A stretch of DNA of 64,000 nucleotides from Piper betle. Taxonomy: Eukaryota > Streptophyta > Magnoliopsida > Piperales > Piperaceae. Where the stretch lies: contig JAURVB010001856.1 of assembly GCA_033002965.1 (NCBI GenBank), positions 72,501 through 136,500 on the forward strand, written 5' to 3'. Position numbers and translations under genes: made by a program. Positions 9,692-22,116 of the stretch are shown here, in pieces; position 1 is the stretch's first letter, and every line of letters begins with the position of its first letter. Under the pieces are notes generated by a model. It was not told the origin of the DNA. It saw only the letters and a program-made list of their open reading frames with translations, and searched no databases.

Positions 9692-12600
9692 GTTGAGGGT
9701 CATTGTTAAAAATGTTTTTAATTTGCGATGTTTCATCGTTTGTTTCCAAATGTTTTTTCACGATGAAGCCTACCAATTCTAATTTCTGGTCGACTAAAGA
9801 AGCAAACATGGATTTATGTATGATCCTGTAAAGGGTTGAATTTTATAATAGCTTGTCAAGTGATTGCTTCAATATAGAAAGCCTTTTTTAGCACCGAATC
9901 CCCATTTTAGTCCAATTCGATGAGACCAAATTCGTCAATTCCTCGGGGGGGCATCATTTGGATTCACTACAGCTCCAACGCCCAACTTTTCTTTGCTCTT
10001 TCTATGTTTGAACCATAATTGCAATCACGTACCACATCCCTCGCCATCATTGCCAAACGAAAAGTTTCATAACATTTTAACTTAATTCCTTCTTACAGTG
10101 CTACAGCTCCATGCAAACAGCGCAAGCTAAAATATCTCGGCCAAGGATTCAGATCTTAACCCTTGCGCAAACTCAACCATATATATGTTCTTGTTCATTG
10201 TGTTATTTGTAGCTCAAAAAGGGATTTGATTAATGGCTTCCACCCACGATCATAATGCTCCAGGCCCAAAATGAGGAAATTGTCAAATTCATGATTATTT
10301 TTTATTAAGATAAACTAAAAGCTAATCCTAACTAAAAAAGGGATTTATTTGACACACGAGTAAGAGTCCAATATTACTTATCTATAAATAACACCCACCA
10401 CATTATTTGTATATTGATTTTGATGGAAGTAATAGTTGAAAGATCATTATTACTCCTAAAAAGAGTTATTAATCTTTATTTTTCATGCACAATTTTAATG
10501 CACTAGCATCATTTTCTATATTGAATTTGCTAAACATAAGAATTTTTCAAAATATAAACAAAAATAAAAATATTAATAATTTCGAGTTCAAATTTTGATC
10601 TAACATTGTTTTTTAAGGAATTGTAAAAATGAAGTTGCCGAACACCAAGCTCTTGCACTTCACATGGAAAAGAGAAAAGCTCATTATAGAAAGGGATAGT
10701 CCTACCTAATCCAATGTCAAATGTTACACACATGCAAGTGGAAGTTCGGCCGCCCAACACTAACCTCACATAGACCACATTTGAACCCATCTAAGTGGGG
10801 AACAACTTTGCACACCGTTGAACTGCAACTCTCTCTAAATATCTGCACATTCTCACACTTGTCTTTGACCAAGAAGATAATATTACCAAACGATAGCAGG
10901 ACAAACCATGGAACCGTTAAATGGCCACCTTGGTGAGCAAGAAAAAACACACCCCTCTAATGATAATGATCAAAGAAGAATTTCTATATATATTAGTTGA
11001 AGAGGAAGATACAAAGAAGCTGCTAAGCAACACAAGCACACACCTACTATTCAAATTGTGAACAAAATTTGCCAACTACACATGCTAGCTAGGAAATAAA
11101 ATGCTCACTCTTACCTAAAGAACATCATGGTTTTGGATCACACTCCTGGTACAGGCATTGAAAGAAAATTTCTACGAACCTGTCAAGAAGTCGCCAAGAG
11201 TCCAATACCTCCATTTTGAAACTATAAATAAGATCTTTTGGGAGAATTTGAAATGATGTTCTTCAATACAAGTATATAGTTAGACTAGAGTTTAGTAAAT
11301 ATTTGAATACTTTGTGAAGAGGGTTCTTCTTTTGGAGTTAGAACTTTGAAGATCTTCATCTCTACCGGAGATTGTGAAAAGGAAGGATTTCTAACTAGAG
11401 AGGAAGCATCATTCAGGAAGCTACAAGGAGGACAACACCATGGAGGACGAGTTCAGGCCCAAGTGTCAACCTTATAGATTTGCTTGCCTATACTCATTTC
11501 TTTTTGTTATGTTGTTATTTTTTTATGGATTGTATGGTGTATTTTGACTCTTTCATGTGGGTAGAAGATAGTAATTTGGGATGAACAAGGGATCCTAATT
11601 AATATGTAGCATAACTTGCTATTTTTTCCCTTTTATGACTGATTGTGAGGTGATTAATTCATAGCTATTTTTACTGCTTCTAAAGAGTTGCTAACTTTTG
11701 CATGGTGAGGAGATTCAATCCTACACTAGACATAGGGTTGATGTCCTTGCATGAAGTTGAGTTAGGTGAAGACGACATCTCAATTAATTAATAAAAATTA
11801 TTATTTGCACAGTTGAGTTAGGTGAAGACGACATCTCAATTCACTCTGTCAAAGCCCACCGAATCACTTGGATTCGACTTCTTTTAAGTTACAGATCTCA
11901 ATTTGCTTTGGCTATCTAAACATTGAGTTACTAACTAATTTACCAGTTCAGACTTATTATTTTAATAATAATTCAAATATTGTGCTTTTATTATATACTC
12001 TGTTAGGATATCTCAAGCTTAGGTGTCAAGATTCCCAGACACATCGACATCTTTTGATATCTCAATTGCATGAGTTTAACCCTAATTGATATTTCTAATG
12101 TACCAACATCACACTTATGATTTCAGCACATTGTTTTTTACTCTGTTCAGCATGTTTCATGATATTAGATTTCAAGGACAAACACAATTATCAAATTAGA
12201 TCGGCTGAGTCCTATTTAAATTCATATTGCATACCATGCATCCTTGATGTATCTAGAACTATCCATGCATTACACACATTCGTATTATAAGTAAATAGGT
12301 CGCATAGCTGTTTTCATCACTAGGCCGCTCTGATTTGGGCTTGCCGTGGTAAGACAAAGAGCTCTTCTTAGGTCATTAGGAATCTCTTCTAGTTGATCTT
12401 CTACTTGTCTCACGTGATTTGATTTACATTATTGAACATAGTTAGTGGCATTTTATTAGATCTCATTATTTACGGGTCATTTAAACACTCTTCTTGATCA
12501 ATTAAACTTCAAGGACTTGATCCCTTGTTGAGATTTCAAAAGTTGCAAGATCCAGCTCAAAGTCACACTTAGCCTTATATGAACTGCCCATACCCACAGC

Positions 12601-12841
12601 TTATACATGTAATATATTTGCTGATTTTGACTTGCACGTGTGGTGAATGAGACGCGTGATGTCGCCCTGTCAGTACCCACCTATGGTGCTTGGTTGACAT
12701 TTATATCTATGATATTAGCTCACTACGTGCTACTAGTGTATATATTTTGACATGTGTACACCTCTGTCAAGTAATCCAGACATTATTTGGAATAACAAAT
12801 TCCAAAGCACATGTATTCAAACCTCTTTAAGCAACCAGAAG
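9692..12841. other. No identified gene; unassigned sequence
   Basis: About 3.1 kb without a recognisable protein. From 9990 to 10230 base composition is more gene-like, with an ATATATAT box near 10180 and an ATG at 10233 opening a 13-codon frame (MASTHDHNAPGPK, then TGA); it could be a broken gene start. Short minus-strand frames at 10530-10950 match nothing I know. 11100-12830 looks like long non-coding retroelement sequence. A 30-bp direct repeat (AGTTGAGTTAGGTGAAGACG and following bases) occurs at 11755 and 11811. Confidence 0.4.
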
Positions 12842-13899
12842 TGTAACACCCCGATTTTGGTTCACTTAAGAACCAAATTAGGAACTTTGTGATCTAGTCG
12901 AGTCATGTATAAAGTTGTCAGTCAGCACGACTCGATCGATAAAATATACTTGAAACAACCCTCTTGATGTCATGAGAATAGAAGATACTGTTAAATACAC
13001 ATTGAAATACATCGAACATAAGTAAAGTTAGAAAAGAAATAAATGCATTGAGCTCAAGTGTGTGTAGCGTTTATCTATCGTTCTACCAAAGTCGACTCAG
13101 GATTTGCAAGACCTTTATATATTATATGAAAAATATCAGTAACAAGTGTTACTTGTCCAAAAAATAACTAATACAATCTAGCAAATGGGTATTCCATTAC
13201 CTACAGAAACTTATAAAACTTTAGAATTGCCTCACACCAGACTGTAAGCAAATATACTTAAACAAATGTCAGCTTGCATGCATGGCTCATAATTATATTT
13301 GTACATACAATGCTTATGCCCTCACACCTTCCATATCACCTGCCATGGTACCTGAGTGGCAAAATGAATAGTTAAATTAGTGCCACAAATTCCAGAAATG
13401 TGTTGCGTTACGCAATACCCTCATACACCGCAATACTTTAGGGTGTTTTGAAGGAGTACTAGTACGATTCATACATATCTCCATACTGCTAACTCTCTTA
13501 TTCATGAAATCCGTAAAAATGCACGTACTTATATAATAGGCTTAGGGAAGAGGCTTATATCATATATTTCTTAGGCTTAAGTTCAAAAACCAACAAAGGA
13601 TCTCATCCTTGTAGTTTTATTAAACATGCATAGAAAACACAACTAAATGGCCCGACATCGTAGGGATGCAATAAAACGCCGCTGATGTCGTCCTACGTAT
13701 AAAACACGATTGAACTCGATACGCAAGGAGTCAAGTAGAGAGGGAGAGTCCTACGGACCTGTTGTCCAAGCTCCATGCATATCGCATATCCATGATAAGC
13801 TCGGACTCCATAACCTATAGTGAAACCCAATGCTAAGTAAAATACCAATAACTCTATATGATGCATGTTTGTGGTGTGTGCTCATATCATCAATACATC

Positions 13900-14480
13900 A
13901 TAATAAATAAAACAATGTTAAATAAACCTACAACTAAACATACAACACGTAAATCAAGACATAATAATAAATAATAATAAATAAATGAATAAACAAAGAA
14001 AATACACTCATAGATAATTAGATAAATAATAAATACATAAACATGGGCAATAATCTAATCATAAAATAATAATATAATTATTATATATAAATATATGGGT
14101 AGACACGAGTAAATATCAACATATACCCATGTTAGTAAACATATAAATATATATATATATATATAATATAATAATAATAATTCAACAAATAAATAAACAA
14201 ACAAATAGCCAATACTCATTAATCATGAATATTGATAATATCATAGTCATCCAGTACAAGAATACATAATTAAATATAAATAAATAATAACATACACATA
14301 CGAACAAATAAATAAATAAATATATAAATAAACACATATACAATTTAGTAAACATAATAAGACTAACATTCATAAGTGAATATAATATTAATAATATCAA
14401 ACAATCATGTAAACATTCATTGTATATGATACACATATAAATAAAAATAAATTAACAATAATAAATAAATAAATAAATAA
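13900..14480. repeat. AATAAATA-rich low-complexity tract
   Basis: Permutations of AAATAAATAATA with an (AT)n run near 14145-14166. It is the complement of the tract at 5546-6250. The 84-codon minus frame at 14182-14436 is a product of this composition (runs of IYLFIYLF) and is not a gene. Confidence 0.8.
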
Positions 14481-15114
14481 AATAATCATAACATCCAAAC
14501 ATGCTAAATCAAGTGAATATACATCTAAACTAATAAGGGGTTCTCTAATTACCAAAATGGTCGAGAAACGGTCAAAAACAGGTTGAAACTAAGCAGAACC
14601 AGACCAAACCAAGTCAAACCAAACCAGACCAAACTGAAAGGGTTGAACTAACCTGGGCTATAAAATGGGCTAGGTCGACTGGGTTAGTGAACACAGACAC
14701 GAGCTTGGACTAGCGAACTCAAGCACGATCATGCGGACATGGACACGGCAGGCGGATGCAGTCACGGCCGGGGCAAACGAGTCGGACAAGGGTGGCGGTG
14801 CCCATCGCCAGAATACGCCGATGGCAGTGCGGCAGTGGCTGCCATTGGTCGCGTTCGAAAGAGGGGAGGACTGGGAACATCATGGTGGTGGCGATCAGAG
14901 GATTCCGGCCACTGGCTGGCTGGAAATCAGTCAAAAAGGGGTAGTCTCAAAATGAAGATCTCGACGAGGGGAATCTATCGGGGTGGTCGGATCAGTTGGT
15001 GGTGACTTGCCGACAGTAAAAAATGGCTCAAACTATGGCAGTGGCAGTGGAAGCAGGTTGTAAAAACTCCGTCACCGGTGGCGAATACGGTGGCGCTAAT
15101 GGTCGTGATAGGTT

Positions 15115-15607
15115 GTTGGCTGTCCGGTCCATTATGGCATATCCATTGTTGGCTGTCCGGTCCATTCTGACATATCCATTGTTGGCTGTCGGGTCCATTC
15201 TGACATATCCATTATTGGCTGTCGGGTCCATTCTAACATATCCATTGTTAGCTGTCAGGTCCATTCTGACATATCCATTGTTGGCTGTCAGGTCCATTCT
15301 GACATATCCATTGTTGGCTGTCAGGTTCATTCTGACATATCCATTGTTGGCTGTCAGGTCCATTTTGACATATCCATTGTTGGCTGTCAGGTCCATTCTG
15401 ACATGTCCATTGTTGGCTGTCAGGTCCATTCTGACATGTCCATTGTTGGCTGTCAGGTCCATTCTGACATGTCCATTGTTGGCTGTCAGGTCCATTCTGA
15501 CATGTCCATTGTTGGCTGTCAGGTCCATTCTGACATGTCCATTGTTGGTTGTCAGGTCCATTCTAACATATCCATTATTGGCTGTCAGGTCCATTCTGAC
15601 ATGCCTA
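15115..15607. repeat. 33-bp minisatellite, about 15 copies
   Basis: Unit GTTGGCTGTCAGGTCCATTC then TGACATATCCATT, 33 bp, about 15 head-to-tail copies. Because 33 is divisible by 3, long frames stay open on both strands: plus 15023-15766 (LLAVRSILTYP repeated) and minus 15028-15717 (NNGYVRMDLTA repeated). Units 1-8 and 14 carry ACATATCC; units 9-13 carry ACATGTCC, which points to local expansion of one variant. It is inside a family A LTR. No start context, homology or codon bias supports a protein. Confidence 0.95.
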
Positions 15608-17226
15608 TTAACAAAACAATTAAGAAATTCAAAGAATCCCAACAATTCTTGCCAATCGAAGGATGAAGCAAAGCAGCACACCCACAACAAAACAAACACC
15701 CGACCCCAAAGACTCACAGCAGTTCATACCAAGCAGTCGACAAGAACCCCATGCATAATGCACTAGGGATCTAGCAACTTAGCAGGGTGTCTTCAACAAA
15801 CCTTGCATGCAAGAATCCTAATGGAAACAAATAAGATGAGGGACGAAATACTCACACAGTAATAGAGAGGTCGCCTGGGACAAAGATGAGGGATGAAATA
15901 CTCCCTCCTCCTGTATATATATACACTTCAACAATTCCCTCCATTAAATTCTCATACCCTATCATCCATAGGTATTTCCTACGTGCAACGAACCCCTTCA
16001 TTAAATTCTCACACCCCATCACCCATTCATAAATAGGTATTTTCTAGGTGACCTTAAGTCAAACCATGACCGGTCGACTTAATAACCAACCATATCGGTT
16101 CATCTATATTTATTTCATAATATTTAGGTTTGAGTCTTCTAATAAAAATCATGGTTTTCACAAAAATCAAATCAATCGACACTAACATATACCTAATGTC
16201 GGCGCCGAATGTGGCATCGACGGCGACCGCCGCAACAGTCGCTACTGTTGTGGCTGCCATAGGCATGGTTGTGGTTTGGCTGAGGAAGGACTCAGCTGGT
16301 CTAGGACTGTAGTTTGGGTATGCAACTCAGCACAAGGGGGACTGATCGGCTCTATTCTGGCCGGCCTACCATTGACCGTGGCGATGGTGGCCGGCCACTT
16401 ACGGAAACACTGCAAATTGGCAACTATAGACGTGGTGCTACTATGAGGAATGAGGGATGAGGGATGAGGGATGAGGAGGAGGCCAGGTTGGTGGGGAAGA
16501 GACGGTCGGAATGAGAAGACCTCGCTTGAGGGAGTGGCCTGCAGCATAGCTCGCAGCGGCGGCGGCTGTGACCCACAAGAGCCCCAGCTAGGGCTGGGGA
16601 GGCTGTGTGAGGGGAAGTGAGGGAGGTATGGTTGGTAAGGGGGTAGGGGGTGGTCGTGCATGGGATATGAGGTCGACGGTGAGGGCGGTGGTGGCACACA
16701 ATGGAGCCACCGGTGATGGGGGTGGCGCTGTAAAGTGTCGAGAGGAAAAACATAATCGGGGAAGAAGAGATGGGTTAGTAGTAATTTCGTAATAAAAACT
16801 TGACTCGCTCTCTACTCATGTCAATATTAAGAAATAAAATTTTTAAAAAATATAAAATAAAAATGAAAAAATACAAAAAAATAAAATATGCTCAATAAAA
16901 TAAGATGCATGTTATAGACCTATTAAACCACCCAAAATAAATAAATAACATATCTCAACGTTGTAAATGACTTAAAACTAATCTGCAACCCACTATATAT
17001 CTATATAAAAATAAACTGACATACTTTCGTATATTCTGATAACTCATAATGTTGTTGTATTACTGAAGTTATCATTATATACTTGAGTACGCATTACTCT
17101 CATAGCTCATATATGTGACTGACCTCAGTTCAGTACTCGTGTTCTAAAATTAACTCAATTTAAACTGACGGCTGAACTGATCGGTTTACGAGTATAAAAC
17201 CTAGACTCGAATCACGATTGTATGAC

Positions 17227-17989
17227 CCATGGAGTAGATATACATGGGTAATAACATTTTATTTATTACTTAAATTTCGAAACTATCATGGATGATATTT
17301 AATAGGGGATGATTTACTTACATTTGATTGGATCTCAGATATTCGTTGTAAGACCTTCCAAGAGACTACCACTCTTCATTCAAAATAAAAAAATATTTAA
17401 TATACTTTTCTAATGCAAAAAATTAATTAACACTAAATAAAAGTTAAAATAAACTTAAGTAAAAAAAAGTAATGAAAATATGATAAAATTGTTAAAACCA
17501 TTGAGATTTTAATACAGTTTAGAATACAAGATACTGTATGAATTTAATTATTTCATTGAAAAAACTGACGAGGTTAAATAGTGGGCCCGGCCCGACCCAT
17601 TATTTGAATGGGCCGAGCCATGCCCGACCCATTAGCTCTATCACATTAAAGTTTGGCTTGCTGACGGGAGAATCTCTTGCAGCTAGGGTTTTCATATGAG
17701 CTGTCTGTCCATACGATGGGGGGGGGGGGGATGGCTCCGTCCATATCAAGTAAATTGGCAAGAATCTTTTGCAGCTAGGGTTTCCATATGAGCTGTCTGT
17801 CCATATCAAAGTTTCCTAAGCCATTATTCGGGTAATCATTATATACATACATATATATCTATGGCCTTTGATGTAGCTAGTTGAGGGGACATTAAAGGCT
17901 ACAATTATACAATGCTTAATTTGGTGATTCTTTATGAGTTTTATGTAATTTTTTAATGTATTTATTGTTTTTCCTTTAATATCTATTAG
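17227..17989. other. Unassigned, with 92-bp tandem duplication and G13 run
   Basis: AT-rich sequence with no gene seen. An imperfect duplication, period 92 bp, covers about 17669-17812 (core CAGCTAGGGTTTCATATGAG with one extra or changed base, then CTGTCTGTCCATA). Between the halves is a 13-G homopolymer at 17718-17730. Confidence 0.6.
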
Positions 17990-18300
17990 ATATGTTTTGT
18001 TGATGAGGGCTTGTACGGTTGACATATGTGGTATTTTTTATCAACAGAATGATTGTTGATTTATGTTTATTGCTCGATTATGATCTTTTATATATGTTCA
18101 CTTTACTGGTATTGTTTATTTTTTCGACTTACGTGCTACTCATGTCATGACATTTTCGATATTTGCTGGGTAGTTGGATGTCATTCATTTCGTCGGGCAT
18201 TTATTGACCATATTATTTGTCTTGTACGACTGATCGGTTTACAATGTAGTTTGTATGATAATGTATTTCAATTCAGCTTCTAACATAACGGAATTTAGAG

Positions 18301-18513
18301 TGTCAAAGTCGCCCCGGTGTTGTCCTATCATTAATCTCCAGCCCATGGGAGGTGTTTTACGACGCCCCCGATGTGGAGATTGCCGTTCACAGAGCTAAAA
18401 GGTCCTCTCATTATTGGCTTCCTGTCGTCAAATGTCATAGCCGCCAGAAAAGAGCTCAAGGCTTTGGAGAAATGGAAGAAAAGCTAGGCCACCAGACTTT
18501 ATTGCTGCTTTAA
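18301..18513 (+). other. 71-codon open stretch, possible captured exon
   Basis: Plus frame reading SSPWEVFYDAPDVEIAVHRA, then KRSSHYWLPVVKCHSRQKRA and GFGEMEEKLGHQTLLLL before a stop. GC content and amino-acid mix are gene-like compared with the surrounding AT-rich DNA. A partial counterpart lies in copy 2 (34085-34190), where a one-base indel shifts the frame and about 145 bp are deleted. I do not recognise a family. It may be a host gene fragment carried with the duplicated segment, or chance. Confidence 0.25.
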
Positions 18514-19319
18514 GGCCACTGGAGCTGCTGATTGCCTTCCCTCTAGACCTCCAAGTGGCCTCTCATACTGAAGTTAACATTTCTGGGCCGAGCACTTGCT
18601 GCCAGACATCGTTGCTGATGGTGAATACATCTGCAACTCGTAAAACCGCTTCCGCTTTGTAGCTGCTCAAGTGACCGCCGATCCCATCCCAAATTCAAGA
18701 AGACGCACCAACGACCCCCCTCTAATCAATCAGATACATCCATGCCCTCGCTCTTTTCTGATGATATCCTTGCCACCATGACCGCCGGCAATCACCCCCA
18801 ACGTTCATGTTAATCCTCAAACCCCCACCAGAAATTCTAGGTGGTTGCACGCTGCCTCTGTCGCTGGAAATAAGCAATGAAACGCCGTGTAAGGAGGAGT
18901 TAGTAGAAATATAAAATTGACCTCCTTTGGCTTGCACGGCGACAGAGAAGCTTTGTCAGTGACTTACCGAGTCCGTCAGTCACTGTCCATCTAAGTTTGG
19001 TGCACTATCCACCACATTAAATCTGGTGCACCCAGCTTTTGACTTATGGTGCAAACGCCACCAATTAATATTTAATCTATCTCAAATTTTCCATGACTTC
19101 TCGTGTCCGGATTAACGTGAAATTGAATATCTTATTAAATTTTGACAATCCGGGTACAATGGTCGGTCCAACGGACATTGGACAAGTTATTGTTCATTTC
19201 TCTCAAAAATTTTGTCGCACAAAACTTGTCTGACCGGGTCTTTGCCGAGTTATCCGTCAGGCCCAAACAATGTCCGTAGATAGTACAAAATCAAAAACTT
19301 ACCCTAACGAGTACTATTT

Positions 19320-19600
19320 ATGAACCCCTCATGTCTCCGTCCACTGCCGCCTATGTACCCCTCCACCGCCCTTTGCATCGCTTGCATGCCCCCTTCGGTG
19401 CCGCCTGCATACCCTCTCTATCGTCGCCACCTACATACCCCCTCTCCCACTGCTTGTGTGCCCCCTCTACCACCGCCAGCGCACCCCCTCTGCTACTCTA
19501 TGTGCCGCCTAATAAACCCCTTCACCACCATGCATATCCCCTCTGCGGCCACCAGCGTATCGCCTCCGCCCCCATGGTTGTGCTACCCCCTCTACCTTTG
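19320..19600. repeat. Degenerate C-rich minisatellite
   Basis: Imperfect repeats of a roughly 24-bp word like ACCCCCTCTACCACCGCCTG. It gives overlapping proline-rich frames of about 100 codons (CVPPLPPPAHPL type). The second duplication copy has the same array at 34960-35230 with different indels. Simple-sequence origin is the best reading; neither array is a credible protein. Confidence 0.7.
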
Positions 19601-19883
19601 CTGCCGTTTGACTATATTAACATTTTGATGTAATATTGTGGTTACTACAGTATGGTGGTTGTTATATGGGTTTTGCTTTTAAGTAGGTTCTATATCTTAT
19701 CAGGGTACGACGATCGATTTTATTAGCCAATTAACAAAGAATCTTTGCTTGGTGAAGGAAGCTTTCATCGTGGACAAATAGGTACTATCAATCAATAATG
19801 TTTGTTGTTACCACTTTTGTAAATAGAATTGATTTTACTAGTTATGACATTTTATATTTATAATTTGATGTTTTTTTTTGAAG

Positions 19884-21536
19884 ATGGATTATGCAAGTTC
19901 ATTACTAAATGTTAATGAACAAAGTGAAAGTGGAAATGATAGAGAAAATTCTATTTTTTAAAAAGGAGAATCTATAAATGTTACATTATCAAAAAAGTGA
20001 AAAATGACATCCAGTGTATCGGCCTATTTTGATAAAAATATGAGAAAAATTAAACACCCGCTATTTGTCCTTATTGTGAAAAAAGTTTGAGGGAGCTGGA
20101 AGTTATAAAACTAGTCATTTATAGAGATATGTCGAAAGGAAATACCATAATTTCAAAATGAAGTGGACAAAATGTATGAGTGGTGATATTGTGCAAAAAA
20201 ATTTAAAGATGAAAGTGAAAAAATATGGAAACAATGAAATAAAAATTTAGAAATTTAATCAAAGAATGAGTAGATTAGAATTGGTCGAGGCAATTATCTT
20301 ACATGAGCGTCCATTTTTAATTGTAAAACATGAAGGCTTTAGACTATGGGTTAGTAATTATTAACCACAATTTCTAATGGTTTATAAGAGAATAATTACA
20401 AGAAATTGTCTTGGAATTTATGAAAAAGTATTTAAAAATGTATTTGACATGTTGGAAAAAACTAAGAGCCAAATTAGTTTTATTAGTGATATTTGAACTT
20501 CTTCACAAAATATTGCTTATTTTATTAATAAAAATTAAATTTTTTTTAAAAAAGGCATTGAATTTTACCAAAATTGATAGTTGACATACCGGAGAATGCA
20601 TAGCAAAGTGTCGTATCAGTAAAATTTGTGCGCGACAACATGATTTGTGAGCTCAAGCTTTAATTGATGGAATGGTGTAGTAGTGAGTCATATTTGATGT
20701 CATCAATGAGAAATGCAATGTTTAATAAGCTTGATAAATATTGGAAAGAAACAATTATATTATTAGTAATTGTTTTGATTTTAGACCACAGATTAAAAAT
20801 GATTTTTGTTGTGTATTATTTTCACACAATTTATAAGGAAGAGGGAGATGATATGGTCACAAACGGGAAATAATATTTGACAAATATGTATAATATTTAT
20901 TCAAGTATTGTGAGATCTAAGGTTAAATGTAGGTTAAACAAGGTCATTATTGAAATTGAAAGCTCATCAAGTATTCATCTCATTGAAGGCACAAGTAAGA
21001 GATTGGAAGGAATAGGCAAGTTGATTATGGAATGTTCATCGAAGGAGCCAACTTGAAATGATTTGGAGAAGTATTTGGATGAACCAACTATTCTTTTTGT
21101 AGATGGAGTTGATGAGCAATTTGATATATTATTATGGTGGAGATTGAACATAGTAAAGTATTCAATTTTGAAAACAATTGCTCAAGATGTTTTAGACATT
21201 TCTATATTAACTATCACTTTTGAATTGGCATTTAGTATTGGAGAACAAACAATTAGCTCAGTTAGGAATAGTTTGAGCCTAAAAATACTTAAGTTTTGAT
21301 ATGCACCCAAAATTGATTAAGGAATGAATATGAAGGTAATTCATACTTTATATATATGTTTTTTCTATTTTTGATATATTTTTAACATTTATTCTTCCCT
21401 TAGTGCTATATTTTTACTTGTAGAGAAAAAATCAAGTTCATCATCAAATTTGTTTGGAATAATGAATATAAAAAAATGGGAAGATATTGATGATTGCATT
21501 GATAGAGATAATATTCCAATATCTTCATGTCTATAA
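19884..21536 (+). pseudogene. hAT transposase pseudogene, copy 1
   Basis: Remnant of an Ac-like plant hAT transposase. In order: start MDYASSLLNVNEQSESGND at 19884; a broken BED zinc finger (SSVSAYFDKN and a frameshifted CPYC-like block, 20010-20130); the conserved SRLELVEAIILHERPFLIVKHEGF-type segment (20265-20345); KSQISFISDI (20465-20500); an insertion-domain block around YWKETIILLVIVLILDHRLK (20745-20810); and the C-terminal dimerisation domain at 21070-21300 (YLDEPTILF, FDILLWWRLN, FELAFSIGEQTISSVRNSL). A GT-AG intron (21336-21423) separates a short last exon ending SSCL and stop. Stops and frameshifts throughout, so it is inactive. The element's right end is at 22116. Confidence 0.85.
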
Positions 21537-21999
21537 TGTGCTTATGAGAATATTATACTTAGTTTTTACTTTTCTAACTTTTGTAAAATATTTTTACAAG
21601 TAATTAACTTTTTTTAATTTTTTTATGTTTGAAGTATATGTAATATTGAACTAAATTATGATGTCAATGATTAGTTTAAAGCTTCTAATCATTGATTATC
21701 TTTTGTTTGATTTAGAAATGTATATAAGCTAAATTTTAAAAATTTAGTAAACTATTAATATGATTATTAATATGAATGTATTATTTTTAATTCCTAAATA
21801 TAAAAGTGACTTTTATCTTTTTTCCTATTTAACCCATTTTAGGAGATATTAAATATCAATTTTATGTGTAAACTTAATTAATTTTATTGTATATTATGAT
21901 TTAAAATTTTTATAGAACATACTATAGTCTCACAAATGTTGAAGACATTATGTTATTGATATAAAATATCAAACGCTCGGTCGGTCGTTTGGTCAGACA

Positions 22000-22116
22000 A
22001 AGAAATTTCGATATTTAATTTGTTTTTATTAGGTCGAATTTAGACGATTAAATTCGGTTGGACATGCTTTGGACTTCAGTCGGCCTCAGTAATTTAGATG
22101 TCCGTGCTCATCCCTA
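22000..22116. mobile_element. Right end of hAT copy 1
   Basis: Minus strand reads TAGGGATGAGCACGGACATC from 22116, a typical hAT terminal repeat. The same end is seen at 40624 (TTAGGGGTGGATGCGGACAT) and 43686 (CAGGGGTGGACGCGGACAT). I could not find a matching left terminal repeat for any copy. Confidence 0.65.

Larger units (their letters stand above)
12842..17226 (-). mobile_element. Family A LTR, subtype III, probable solo LTR
   Basis: Starts TGTAACACCCCGATTTTGG and ends near 17226 at the block AACTGATCGGTTTACGAG, then GACTCGAATCACGATTGTAT, aligned with the end of the solo LTR at 39369. It shares with other family A LTRs the ATCAGTAACAAGTGTTACT block, the GACCTGTTGTCCAAGCTCC block and the promoter-distal end. 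Orientation is assigned from the complete element at 48109-54518, in which the plus-strand TGTAACACC end is the 3' end of the LTR. It contains a TTTA-rich tract (13900-14480), a GC-rich block (14700-15110) and a 33-bp repeat array. No internal retroelement sequence is seen on either side; flanking 5-mers do not match and the terminal TTTTACA is lost. Confidence 0.6.

Noticed and set aside
10233..10274. Short coding start MASTHDHNAPGPK with an upstream TATA-like box
   Set aside because: Only 13 codons before TGA, and no following exon could be linked; mentioned in the region note but not called as a gene.
15115..15607. CRISPR-like array
   Set aside because: Units are contiguous with no unique spacers, and the context is a plant nuclear LTR; it is a minisatellite.
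15023..15766. 247-codon repetitive protein, and its 229-codon antisense counterpart
   Set aside because: Both frames are open only because the 33-bp repeat unit is a multiple of three; no homology, and it lies in an LTR.
19320..19633. Proline- and cysteine-rich secreted-like protein of about 100 residues
   Set aside because: It derives from a degenerate C-rich minisatellite with two overlapping frames; the duplicate at 34954-35268 differs by indels that are not in-frame.
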